Shown here piece by piece: positions 17,855 through 26,174 of a DNA stretch of 64,000 nt. How positions within the stretch are numbered: the stretch's first letter is position 1; each line of letters opens with the position of its first letter. The DNA lies in NCBI GenBank assembly GCA_000702245.1, contig JNKY01000001.1:80850-144849 (forward strand), written 5' to 3'. Position numbers and translations under genes: made by a program. The DNA comes from Lachnospiraceae bacterium C6A11 (GTDB lineage Bacteria > Bacillota > Clostridia > Lachnospirales > Lachnospiraceae). Below the pieces are notes generated by a model that searched no databases, was not told where the DNA came from, and saw only the letters and a list, made by a program, of their open reading frames with translations.

Positions 17855-19123
17855 ATGATCAAAAAGGAAATGATAGCGATGCTTCTTGCAGGCGGTCAGG
17901 GATCCAGACTGGGCGTTCTTACATCGAAGCTTGCTAAACCTGCAGTTGCCTTCGGCGGAAAATACAAGATTATTGATTTCCCGCTCAGTAACTGTATTAA
18001 CTCGGGGATTGACACTGTCGGCGTACTTACACAGTACAGACCACTCAGACTGAATCAGCATATTGGTATCGGTATGCCGTGGGATCTCGATAGAAACCTT
18101 GGTGGTGTTACTGTGCTTCCTCCATATGAGAAGAGCACAAACAGCCAGTGGTACACGGGAACTGCGAATGCCATCTACCAGAATCTTGAATTTATGGAGT
18201 ACTATAATCCTGATTATGTACTTATCCTTTCCGGTGACCATATTTACAAGATGGACTATGAGGTAATGCTTGATTTTCACAAGACCTCCAAGGCTGACGT
18301 AACAATTGCAACATATCAGGTTCCTATTGAAGAAGCCAGCAGATTCGGTGTTGTTATCACTGATGAAAACGGCGTTATTCAGGAATTTGAGGAGAAGCCG
18401 GAGCACCCAAGAAGCAATAAGGCATCTATGGGTATTTACATCTTCAGCTGGCCTGTTCTCAGGGATGCACTTATCGAGATGAAGGACGTACCTTCATGCG
18501 ATTTCGGTAAGCATGTCATTCCTCGTTGTCATGAGCAGGGCAAGAAGATCTGTGCATATGACTATAAGGGATACTGGAAGGATGTTGGAACACTTGGTTC
18601 ATATTGGGAAGCCAATATGGAGCTTGTTGATATCGTTCCTGAATTCAACCTCTATGAAGAGTTCTGGAGAATCTATACAAAGAGCGATACACTTCCACCA
18701 CAGTACATCGCTGAGGGAAGTAAGGTCGTTAAGAGTATCGTCGGTGAAGGAACTGAGATCCATGGCGTGGTTGAGAATTCCGTAATCGGTTCGGGTGTAA
18801 CTATCGGTTCAGGCGCTGTTATCCGCAATTCTATCATCATGAATGGTGTAGATATCGGTGAGAACGCAGTTGTCGATAAGGCTATACTCGCAGAAGGCGT
18901 TAAGATCGGTGCAAATGTTGAACTCGGCGTTGGCGAGGAGCTTCCTAATGATTTCGCTCCGCATATTTACTCATTTGGCCTTGTAACTATAGGTGAGAAT
19001 TCCGTTATTCCTGATAACGTTAAGGTGGGCAAGAATACTGCCATTTCCGGCGTTACAGTACCGGAAGAGTATCCGGACGGACTTCTTAGAAGTGGATCAA
19101 GTATAATAAAGGCAGGTGAGTGA
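17855..19123 (+). CDS. glgC: Glucose-1-phosphate adenylyltransferase (catalytic subunit)
   Basis: 422 residues. It makes ADP-glucose from ATP and glucose-1-phosphate for glycogen synthesis. Visible: [24 protein letters not shown] (nucleotide-binding loop, with Arg and Lys), [11 protein letters not shown] with catalytic Asp, [34 protein letters not shown], and a C-terminal left-handed beta-helix. The strong AAAGGGGTGA site supports the start. GlgD follows immediately, the usual Firmicutes pair. Confidence 0.95.
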   Translation: MIKKEMIAMLLAGGQGSRLGVLTSKLAKPAVAFGGKYKIIDFPLSNCINSGIDTVGVLTQYRPLRLNQHIGIGMPWDLDRNLGGVTVLPPYEKSTNSQWYTGTANAIYQNLEFMEYYNPDYVLILSGDHIYKMDYEVMLDFHKTSKADVTIATYQVPIEEASRFGVVITDENGVIQEFEEKPEHPRSNKASMGIYIFSWPVLRDALIEMKDVPSCDFGKHVIPRCHEQGKKICAYDYKGYWKDVGTLGSYWEANMELVDIVPEFNLYEEFWRIYTKSDTLPPQYIAEGSKVVKSIVGEGTEIHGVVENSVIGSGVTIGSGAVIRNSIIMNGVDIGENAVVDKAILAEGVKIGANVELGVGEELPNDFAPHIYSFGLVTIGENSVIPDNVKVGKNTAISGVTVPEEYPDGLLRSGSSIIKAGE

Positions 19124-19125
19124 TA

Positions 19126-20250
19126 ATGAGAGCCATTGGTATTATTTTAGCAGGTGGTAACAGCAGCAGAATGGGTGATCTCTCAGCTAAGAGAGCTATT
19201 GCAGCCATGCCTATAGCAGGAACCTATAGAGCAATCGATTTCTCGCTTTCAAATATGTCGAATTCGCGTATTCAGAAGGTTGCAGTATTTACGCAGTACA
19301 ATTCAAGATCTCTCAATGAGCATCTGAATTCTTCTAAATGGTGGGATTTCGGCAGAAAGCAGGGTGGACTTTACGTCATCACTCCTACAATAACTGCAAC
19401 AAACAGTTATTGGTATCAGGGAACAGCCGATGCTCTGTACCAGAATATCAATTTCCTTAAGGATGCACATGAACCATACGTTGTCATCGCTTCAGGCGAC
19501 GGAGTATATAAGCTCGATTATAACAAGGTGCTCGAGGAGCATATTGCCAAGGGCGCAGACATCACACTTGTTACCAAGGATATCAAGCCGGATGAGGATG
19601 ATATCAGCAGATTCGGCGTACTCAAGTGCGACGAGGACGGCAAGGTGATCGATTTCGAGGAGAAGCCTCTCGTAGCAGAGACAAATACAGCTTCCATCGG
19701 AGTTTACGTTATAAGAAGACGTCAGCTTATAGAACTTCTTGAGGCTTGCGCACAGGAAGGTAGAACGGACTTCGTTAAGGACATTATTGTCAGATACAAG
19801 AATGTTAAGAAAATATATGCTTACAAGCTGGAAACCTATTGGAGAAATATCGGTTCCGTAGATTCTTACTACAGAACAAATATGGACTTCCTCAAGAAGG
19901 ATGTCAGAGATTACTTCTTCAAGACCCAGCCTGATGTATATACAAAGGTTGAAGACCTTCCTCCTGCAAAATATAACGGAGATGCTGTTGTTTCTAACAG
20001 CCTTGCGTCAAGCGGATGTATCATTAACGGTACAGTAGAGAACTCAATTCTCTTCAAGAAGGTTTATGTTGGCAACAATACTGTGATCAAAAATTCAATC
20101 ATTCTGAATGACGTTCACATCGGTGATAACTGCTATATCGAGAACTGCATCGTTGAGAGCAGAGATACGATAAGAGCAAATACAGTTCACACCGGCGAGC
20201 CGGGAGTTCCGAAGATCATCATCGAGAAGAGCTTCAGATATACTGTATAG
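19126..20250 (+). CDS. glgD: Glucose-1-phosphate adenylyltransferase, GlgD subunit
   Basis: 374 residues from the ATG at 19126, which has AGGTGAG 7 bases upstream; a GTG at 19120 is in frame but too close to that site. It is homologous to GlgC but with altered signature residues (LAGGNSSRMGDLSAKRAI, ASGDGVYKLDY, lacking the GDH of GlgC), as known for the regulatory GlgD partner that raises GlgC activity. The beta-helix C-terminus is kept (NSIILNDVHIGDNCYIENC). The stop of glgC lies 3 bp upstream, implying coupling. Confidence 0.93.
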   Translation: MRAIGIILAGGNSSRMGDLSAKRAIAAMPIAGTYRAIDFSLSNMSNSRIQKVAVFTQYNSRSLNEHLNSSKWWDFGRKQGGLYVITPTITATNSYWYQGTADALYQNINFLKDAHEPYVVIASGDGVYKLDYNKVLEEHIAKGADITLVTKDIKPDEDDISRFGVLKCDEDGKVIDFEEKPLVAETNTASIGVYVIRRRQLIELLEACAQEGRTDFVKDIIVRYKNVKKIYAYKLETYWRNIGSVDSYYRTNMDFLKKDVRDYFFKTQPDVYTKVEDLPPAKYNGDAVVSNSLASSGCIINGTVENSILFKKVYVGNNTVIKNSIILNDVHIGDNCYIENCIVESRDTIRANTVHTGEPGVPKIIIEKSFRYTV

Positions 20251-20334
20251 ATCCGCAGGCCTTTAGTTTAAGACCGGCGAGCCAAGTATTTTGATTGGGG
20301 TATAAAAGTATTATACACTATAGGAGGGGTTGAA

Positions 20335-20604
20335 ATGGAGATTACAGACGTTAGGGTAAGAAAGATTGACAAAGAAGGCAAGATGAAAGCTGTTGTGTCA
20401 ATTACCATAGATAATGAATTCGTTATTCATGATATTAAGGTTATTGACGGTGAGAAGGGACTCTTCATCGCTATGCCAAGCCGCAAGTCTACTGATGGTG
20501 AGTATAGAGATATAGCTCATCCGATCAATTCAGAGACAAGAAATAAGGTTCAGGAGATCATACTTGCAAAGTATGCTGAAGCTGAGACCGAAGAGGCTGA
20601 ATAG
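20335..20604 (+). CDS. spoVG: Septation/regulatory RNA-binding protein SpoVG
   Basis: 89 residues. [37 protein letters not shown] and [10 protein letters not shown]...DIAHPI are the full SpoVG signature. SpoVG is a small nucleic-acid-binding regulator linked to asymmetric septation and broader gene control in Firmicutes. TAGGAGGGG 7 bases before the ATG is a strong RBS. It is a single gene followed by a terminator. Confidence 0.96.
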   Translation: MEITDVRVRKIDKEGKMKAVVSITIDNEFVIHDIKVIDGEKGLFIAMPSRKSTDGEYRDIAHPINSETRNKVQEIILAKYAEAETEEAE

Positions 20605-20631
20605 TCACTTATCCATATAATAAAAGTTATG

Positions 20632-20662
20632 GCTGCTGCGCGTATGCGCAGCAGCTTTTTTT
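20632..20662 (+). terminator. Terminator of spoVG
   Basis: GCTGCTGCGC / GCGCAGCAGC stem with a 4-nt loop, then TTTTTTT. Confidence 0.85.
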
Positions 20663-20920
20663 GTACCAGGATTATGCTTCACATAATCCTGCATGTGCTG
20701 CGCACATGGTGCACTTCGTGCACGCATCCTCGCTTCGCTCGGACCACGGGGCCCTCATTCGCTTCGCTCATGCAATCCCATGGCTATTTGGTACCAGTCT
20801 TCTGCTTCGCAGAATCCTGCATGTGCTTCGCACATGGCGCGCTTCGCGTCGCGTATCCTCGCTTCGCTCGGACCACGGGGCCCTCATTCGCTTCGCTCAT
20901 GCAATCCCATGGCTTATTTG
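20663..20920. repeat. Two tandem 128-bp blocks of chained small hairpins
   Basis: Units start at 20663 and 20791 (gtaccag...). Each is a series of short palindromes in a row: GGATTATG/CATAATCC-type, CATGTGC..GCACATG, GTGCAC..GTGCAC or GCGCGC, CCTCGCTTCGCTCGG, GGGCCC and gcttcgctca. The 3' ~70 bp of the two copies are identical, while the stems in the 5' half differ by compensating changes (e.g. atgcttcacat versus ctgcttcgcag). It fills most of the gap between spoVG and the next gene. Confidence 0.8.
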
Positions 20921-21001
20921 TTGCGGATTTGTTGCTTCTTCTGTTTTATAATCAGCGTAGAATCGATGATTACGGTGTTCCCAGAAAGTGAGGATAAACG
21001 T

Positions 21002-23284
21002 ATGCCGGAGATATTTAAAAATACAGTAAAAGAGAGTATGAAACCGGGCGAGACGATCGAGCAGTATCGCGAGAGGCTTAAGCAGAGATATAATATGCTT
21101 GAGGCGGATGATACCCACGATGAGTCCCAAAAAATGAGTAATGCTACTCATAATGGCGTAGGTTATAGAAAGCTGCATGAGGGAATCGGCATCGCGCCGG
21201 ACAGATATCCCACACAGCTTTCACTTTTCCGTGTCTGGCTGATGGGTACTAAGGATATGCCGGCCGAAGAGGCTTTTGTATTTCATACAGATGATAAGAA
21301 TTTTGATACATATCTGGCAGAATACAGTAAATGGATGTATGAAAACCGCATAAAGGACGTGAAGGATCAGCCGCGTCTCACGGATAAGGAACGTGAGGAG
21401 CATGCGGTGAATTATTATACGGTGCTTAAGAAGGCGACCGAGAAGATGAAGAAGATGAAGCTTCCGGATATTGATTATATGAACAAAGAGGAGTTCGAGA
21501 AGCATAAGGATTTCTTCTTTAATTTCGGCGCGATGGGAGTTGATTTCGGTCAGGAGATTGCAGGACTTACCAAAAATCTTAAGCAAAGCGCCAAATATAT
21601 AAACAAAGTATTTGGAGATAAGATCGGATACGGTCAGATGATGGATGATTGGGAAGGGATGGCCACTCTCGGCAAGATATTTGACCAGGCCTATGATACC
21701 GGGTACATAAAGAATGAAGTGTGCAACGAGAGGAATGAGCTGACCGGTGCTGCGCTTAAACGCTACCACCTTAAGAAGATAAACAGTAAGCTCAGGGGCA
21801 AGACCTTAGGTGAGTATGTAGAAAACACGAAAAAGGATATAATAAATGATTTCACATTCACGAAGATCATCGGTGATACAGCGAAAACCTTTGAGAAGCA
21901 GCCTATGGATGATCAGATTATTGATGATTATCTGACCGGAAAGAATAATGATTTTGAGGTCGAATACGAGAAACGTCTTCCGGCTATAAAGAAGGATGCT
22001 CTTCTTGATGTGAATGATATTTGTAATGAACTCGCAGATAACTTCCAGATCAGTCTGACGATCGGAGGCAGTATTAATGAAGCAATAAACGAGGTATTTG
22101 AAGGTGACCCTTCGCCGGAGGAAATGCTTCGCCGAATGAAAGAGACTAAGGCCGGCAGGAAGATAGATGAGAGACTTAATTACGCTTTCTATAAGCTGGA
22201 GGATTCTTCGGATGGAAGCACGAAGTTCTACTGTGCCGCCGGAATTACCGGTATTGACAGATTCAGGATTGATGGCAGGAGTCCTAAGGAGCTGTGGGGG
22301 GATAAATACGCTTCGATTAAGGACGCAAATGACCGCGATATGCTTATTAAGACAGAGCTCTTTAAGGAGCTTCTGCTCGGAAACAGTCAGATCGTGGCTG
22401 AAAACTATGTGATAACAAATGATAACAAGATCATTAAGCAGGGAGCCTATAAGCTTACTTATACACCAAAAGAGATAGAAAGCTACCGCAGCTTTATAGC
22501 TGAGGTGGATGCACTTCATGAGAATTTTGAGAAGGTTCAGAAGCTGTTTGAGAAATACCAGAAGGATCCGGAGGCCAACTTTGGGGGCGAAAAAAAGGAG
22601 GGCTCAAAGCTTTACCGTGATATGATTAAGGCTCTTAAAAAATGCCTTGATACGACAGCCGGGTCGAGTGATGCCACGAAGGAAGATATATTTAAGGCTA
22701 TCCAGGAATATCAGAAGACAGCTGAGACCTATTACAAGGAGCGTAAGGGCGTTGTTACCGGACCGGTAACCTCGAAGGGCATCGTTCGTCTCGGACTTGC
22801 AGAGGATGCGATGAATAACCTTATGGAACGTTATGACAGGCTGCATATCCTCTCAGAGGGGCTTGACCTGGATGTGGGAAAATACGACAGAGCAGGCAGA
22901 AAGGCCATCAGAAATATAAGATATCATATTATAAGGGCTGAGGAGAACAGAGGCCGCAAGCTTGAGCATAAGGATTTTAAGATGGAGGTTGTTAAGAAGC
23001 AGCCGTTCTACTCAGAAAACAAAAAGGCAAAGAAAAAAGCTGCCGAAAGAAACAAGAACTATACAGAGAATCCTGTATACCAGCAAGTTAAGGCAGCTTA
23101 TCCTAAGACCTATATGAAAAACTGGTGTAAGGCACTCGACGGTGCCGAAAAGATTCAGATGGAGCGCTCAAGTAATAGATCTGCTGATGAGGCTCACCTT
23201 CCGCGGAACTCAAAGCATAGCATCGTAAGATCATCAAACTGTTCGGAATCACCTACGAAGAAATCAACATTTTCACGTACCTGA
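21002..23284 (+). CDS. Large helical protein of unknown function
   Basis: 760 residues from the ATG at 21002 (GTGAGGATAAACGT before it). The frame stays open further upstream but only through hairpin repeats, so that part is not coding. The protein is hydrophilic, rich in Lys/Glu/Asp, helical, with no signal peptide or membrane helix. Around residues 537-615 is a segment (KALKK, ATKEDIFKAIQEYQKTAETYY, TSKG) that resembles the N-terminus of the 690-residue protein encoded at 38119. Other blocks: IDRFRIDGRSPKELWGDKY near ~420. The last ~30 codons run antisense into the convergent SpoIIE gene (91-bp overlap), so the native C-terminus may be lost. Function unknown. Confidence 0.7.
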   Translation: MPEIFKNTVKESMKPGETIEQYRERLKQRYNMLEADDTHDESQKMSNATHNGVGYRKLHEGIGIAPDRYPTQLSLFRVWLMGTKDMPAEEAFVFHTDDKNFDTYLAEYSKWMYENRIKDVKDQPRLTDKEREEHAVNYYTVLKKATEKMKKMKLPDIDYMNKEEFEKHKDFFFNFGAMGVDFGQEIAGLTKNLKQSAKYINKVFGDKIGYGQMMDDWEGMATLGKIFDQAYDTGYIKNEVCNERNELTGAALKRYHLKKINSKLRGKTLGEYVENTKKDIINDFTFTKIIGDTAKTFEKQPMDDQIIDDYLTGKNNDFEVEYEKRLPAIKKDALLDVNDICNELADNFQISLTIGGSINEAINEVFEGDPSPEEMLRRMKETKAGRKIDERLNYAFYKLEDSSDGSTKFYCAAGITGIDRFRIDGRSPKELWGDKYASIKDANDRDMLIKTELFKELLLGNSQIVAENYVITNDNKIIKQGAYKLTYTPKEIESYRSFIAEVDALHENFEKVQKLFEKYQKDPEANFGGEKKEGSKLYRDMIKALKKCLDTTAGSSDATKEDIFKAIQEYQKTAETYYKERKGVVTGPVTSKGIVRLGLAEDAMNNLMERYDRLHILSEGLDLDVGKYDRAGRKAIRNIRYHIIRAEENRGRKLEHKDFKMEVVKKQPFYSENKKAKKKAAERNKNYTENPVYQQVKAAYPKTYMKNWCKALDGAEKIQMERSSNRSADEAHLPRNSKHSIVRSSNCSESPTKKSTFSRT

Positions 23285-24186
23285 TGTAATATTTTTTCAG
23301 GCTTTTCACTGCCGCACTTCTTCAGTGCGGCAGTAAGTCTGTCCTGACCATACCTTTCACCCTTCGCATTTGCTGCTTCAGGGACACCATCAGTATAAAC
23401 GAAGAGCTTTGAGCCCGGCTCAAAGGTGAGCTCATAGTCTTTGTAATCATATTCAGGTACATAACCTGCCATAAGGCCGTGCTTATCCTTCAGCATCTCG
23501 AAATCACCCTTAGGCTTCTTGATGTAAGGATATTCGTGACCTGCGCTGCAGGCGGACATCTTACCGTTACGAAGATCGATTATGCCAAGCCAGATCGTTA
23601 CAAACATTCCCTCAGGATTGTTGCGGCAGATCTGGCGATTTGTTTTCTTCAGAATCTCTGCCGGCGAATACTCGGACATTGCATTATTTTCGAGGAGTAT
23701 CTTTGAGACCATCATGAAGAGGGAAGCAGGAACACCCTTGCCGGATACGTCTGCAATGGCCAGTGCAAGATGGTTATCATCGATCATGTAGTAATCATAG
23801 AAGTCGCCGCCGACCTCCTTTGCAGGATCCATACTTGCATAAAGGTCGAATTCCTTATGATCAGGGAAGGCAGGGAAGGTGCTTGGAAGCGAGTTCTTCT
23901 GTATCTTCTCGGCGAGCTCAAGCTCCATGCCGATTCTTTCCTTCTCGGCATTCATGCGTGTGATGTTATCGGAATCGTTGATGATACGTGTCTCCATGGA
24001 ACGTATGTTATTGTAAAGCGTACCAATCTCGTCGCGGGAACGTATCGGAAGATCGATAACGGCAGCTTTCTGCTCATGAACATCCTCGAGAGAAAAGTTA
24101 TCTACGGCTCTGGCAAGATGCTTCAGCGGCCTTGTGATCATACGACGAAGGATGGTAAGTCCGATGATGATGGCGAGTGCCGCCAT
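23194..24186 (-). CDS. SpoIIE-type PP2C phosphatase, C-terminal piece of a frameshifted gene
   Basis: 330 residues as read: end of a membrane helix, a HAMP domain (RRMITRPLKHLARAVDNF...), a short coiled coil, then the SpoIIE/RsbU phosphatase domain with FDLYASMDPAKEVGGDFYD, LALAIADVSGKGVPASLFM, FVTIWLGIIDL, CSAGHEYPYI, LFVYTDGVPEA and FDDLTMLCFE. All metal-binding aspartates are present. The N-terminal sensor half is in another frame at 24138-24626; in this frame the reading continues upstream of the ATG as PGGQASFIRNGIYWALG, the expected second helix, so one indel between 24138 and 24256 splits a single gene. Confidence 0.85.
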   Translation of the reverse strand: MAALAIIIGLTILRRMITRPLKHLARAVDNFSLEDVHEQKAAVIDLPIRSRDEIGTLYNNIRSMETRIINDSDNITRMNAEKERIGMELELAEKIQKNSLPSTFPAFPDHKEFDLYASMDPAKEVGGDFYDYYMIDDNHLALAIADVSGKGVPASLFMMVSKILLENNAMSEYSPAEILKKTNRQICRNNPEGMFVTIWLGIIDLRNGKMSACSAGHEYPYIKKPKGDFEMLKDKHGLMAGYVPEYDYKDYELTFEPGSKLFVYTDGVPEAANAKGERYGQDRLTAALKKCGSEKPEKILHQVRENVDFFVGDSEQFDDLTMLCFEFRGR

Positions 24187-24626
24187 ACCGAGTGCCCAAT
24201 ATATACCATTCCTGATGAAGGAAGCCTGGCCTCCCGGATATATTGTTCCATGAGTTCATCTTTATGAGTCTGGGACATGTATTCAAGGGTAAAGTAATTG
24301 AGCAGATGATCTATAAGCCACTGAACCAGGGAGGAACTGTCGCCCGCTTCAACAGCCTGCTCATGGAGCTCGGCATAACCATCATAGTGTGTGATTATGT
24401 AGGTTTCTTTTGCGGCCTTGCTGAGCATGTCGAGCGTATCAGGATCCGTCATATCGACATAGTCCAGGTTTTTGTATATCTGATCATAGGTCACTTTCCA
24501 GTAAGCCTGGTAATGAATGTTGATCAGCACCACTGAAACTATAGTGATAACCACGACAAGAAAGAGTCCGAGCTTGAATGAAAGAGGTATATTCTTCTTT
24601 TTTATTTTGACCTCAGTATTATCCAT
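24138..24626 (-). CDS. N-terminal sensor piece of the frameshifted SpoIIE phosphatase
   Basis: 162 residues: cytoplasmic KIKKKNIPLSFKL, membrane helix LGLFLVVVITIVSVVLINI, then an extracytoplasmic helical region (~35-140). After QTHKDELMEQ the reading leaves the expected protein and ends in an unrelated tail. It matches the layout of the intact paralogue at 26175 (helix, sensor, helix, HAMP, phosphatase). Either a true mutation or an assembly indel separates it from the catalytic half. Confidence 0.75.
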   Translation of the reverse strand: MDNTEVKIKKKNIPLSFKLGLFLVVVITIVSVVLINIHYQAYWKVTYDQIYKNLDYVDMTDPDTLDMLSKAAKETYIITHYDGYAELHEQAVEAGDSSSLVQWLIDHLLNYFTLEYMSQTHKDELMEQYIREARLPSSGMVYIGHSVWRHSPSSSDLPSFVV

Positions 24627-24663
24627 ATTTTCCCCTCAATCCTTCTCTGCATGTCTTGATTAA

Positions 24664-24840
24664 AAACGAGAGCTGATTTCTCTGCATATCTCTGCATCAA
24701 ACGAGAGCTGATTTCTCTGCATATCTCGGCTTCAAACGAGAGCTGATTTCTCTGCATATCTCGGCTTCAAACGAGAGCTGATTCCTCTGTATATCTCAGT
24801 TTCAAACGAGAGCTGATTCCTCTGTATATCTCAGTTTCAA
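24664..24840. repeat. Five 35-bp tandem repeats
   Basis: Units begin at 24664, 24699, 24734, 24769 and 24804 with aaacgagagctgattyctct and end in atatctcggcttc variants; a sixth, decayed unit starts at 24839. Repeats abut without spacers. They lie between the DHH gene and the SpoIIE gene, both on the minus strand. Confidence 0.9.
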
Positions 24841-24842
24841 AA

Positions 24843-24870
24843 GAGAGATGATATTAAAATACCATCTCTC
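24843..24870 (-). terminator. Terminator of the DHH phosphoesterase gene
   Basis: GAGAGATG / CATCTCTC stem with a 12-nt AT-rich loop; on the minus strand it is followed by TTTTG. It is formed within the decayed sixth repeat unit. Confidence 0.6.
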
Positions 24871-24898
24871 CAAAAGTCTGAATATGATCATGTAAATA

Positions 24899-25834
24899 TT
24901 AAACCGGAATCTTTCCGTTCAGCTTGTCGATGATCACCGGAAGCTCAGCGTCGATCTTGTCATTGTCGAGCTGGCAGGTTCCTGCATTTCTGTGACCACC
25001 GCCGCCATATGAGAGGCATAGCTCGCCGATATCGAACTTAGAAACCTTGTTGATGATGGATTTGCCGATCATAACAGCTGTATTCTGCTTCTTGAAGCCC
25101 CATGCAACGTGAACGGATATTTCTGTTTCTGGATACATCGCATAAACCATAAAACGGTTGCCGGCATAGATGGTCTCTTCATTTCTGAGGTCGATAACCG
25201 CAACCTTGTCGTGGATCTTCGTGATCCTCTCGAGCTGAGCCTTGAAAAGCTCCTGCTGCTCGAAATACAGGTCAACTCTCTCCTTGACATCAGGAAGCTC
25301 AAGAACATCCTTGATAGAATGGTCAACACAGTAATCGATAAGCTCCATCATAAGAGCGTAGTTTGATATTCTGAAATCGTGGAAACGTCCGAGACCTGTA
25401 CGAGCGTCCATAAGGAAGTTCATAAGAACCCAGTCGGTCGGGTTGAGGATCTCTTCCTTGGTGAAGTCGGCGCTGTCGCCCTTATCAACCGCCCACATTA
25501 TCTCGTCGGAAACTCTGGTGAAACGCTCCTTGCCGCCGTAGTAGTCGTAAACAACACGTGCTGCAGACTTTGCGTTTCCGTCTATGATGTATTTGCCCTC
25601 ATAATCCTCGCGCTTATTTCTGATAAGCTCACTTTCGTGGTGATCGAAGGCAAGTCCTACTCTTGGATCAAAAGGAAGGTTGGTAGTGATATCATTCTCA
25701 CTTATATCAACCTTACCATCCTGAACATCCTTAGGATGCACGAATTTGATATCACCGATGATATCGAGCTCTCTGAGGAGCATAGCGCAAACCAACCCAT
25801 CAAAATCGCTTCTTGTAACAAGTCTCTTCTTCAT
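24899..25834 (-). CDS. DHH-family phosphoesterase
   Basis: 311 residues from the ATG at 25834, with GGAGGAAGG 6-7 bases upstream; an in-frame ATG at 25849 overlaps that site and is unlikely. Motifs: RSDFDGLVCAMLL (DHH-like motif I), AFDHHESE (motif III), and C-terminal DHHA1 with LSYGGGGHRNAGTCQ. Such enzymes cleave phosphodiester bonds in nano-RNA, cyclic dinucleotides or polyphosphate; the exact substrate is not shown by sequence. Single gene with its own promoter and terminator. Confidence 0.88.
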   Translation of the reverse strand: MKKRLVTRSDFDGLVCAMLLRELDIIGDIKFVHPKDVQDGKVDISENDITTNLPFDPRVGLAFDHHESELIRNKREDYEGKYIIDGNAKSAARVVYDYYGGKERFTRVSDEIMWAVDKGDSADFTKEEILNPTDWVLMNFLMDARTGLGRFHDFRISNYALMMELIDYCVDHSIKDVLELPDVKERVDLYFEQQELFKAQLERITKIHDKVAVIDLRNEETIYAGNRFMVYAMYPETEISVHVAWGFKKQNTAVMIGKSIINKVSKFDIGELCLSYGGGGHRNAGTCQLDNDKIDAELPVIIDKLNGKIPV

Positions 25835-25954
25835 TGTACCTTCCTCCATTTTTGTAACCCTGAAAATGTATCTGAGTGGCTGTTTAACCCTCTGAAACAG
25901 CGGGTTTTCAGCCCTAATTTTTCTGCATCAATGACGCACTAATACACTGTCTCA

Positions 25955-25983
25955 ATTATACTCTATTTTTATATGCTTTACAA
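25955..25983 (-). promoter_or_regulatory. Promoter of the DHH phosphoesterase gene
   Basis: Minus strand: TTGTAA, 17-bp spacer, TATAAT; start near 25948, giving a ~115-nt leader. Confidence 0.65.
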
Positions 25984-26019
25984 CAAAAAATACAGCCGCG
26001 GACGGGGCGTTTCAGGCAT

Positions 26020-26076
26020 GCAAGAGAAGTTTCAAACGGCACGCAAGAGAAGCTTCAAACGGTACGTGAGAGAAGC
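26020..26076. repeat. 23-bp tandem repeats (2.5 copies)
   Basis: gcaagagaagtttcaaacgg units start at 26020, 26043 and (partial) 26066. They lie between the divergent DHH and SpoIIE genes. The core caagagaag-ttcaaac echoes the ttcaaacgagag motif of the 35-bp repeats 1.2 kb away. Confidence 0.75.
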
Positions 26077-26108
26077 CGCAGCCACAGTAAAATAATAAAA
26101 AATATTCT

Positions 26109-26136
26109 TTGTGACGGCTGAATCCTGTGATATAAT
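26109..26136 (+). promoter_or_regulatory. Promoter of the intact SpoIIE phosphatase gene
   Basis: TTGTGA (26109-26114), 16-bp spacer, TATAAT (26131-26136); RBS TAGGAGTT precedes the ATG at 26175. Confidence 0.65.
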
Positions 26137-26174
26137 ATAACGAGGTGCAGCCTTTTTTAGTTTAGGAGTTAATC

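Noticed and set aside
20693..21001. Upstream in-frame extension of the 760-residue protein
   Set aside because: It runs through the hairpin repeats and encodes repetitive Ser/Arg/His sequence; the ATG at 21002 has a better context.
24664..24873. Possible CRISPR array
   Set aside because: The 35-bp units abut directly with no spacers and no cas genes are present.
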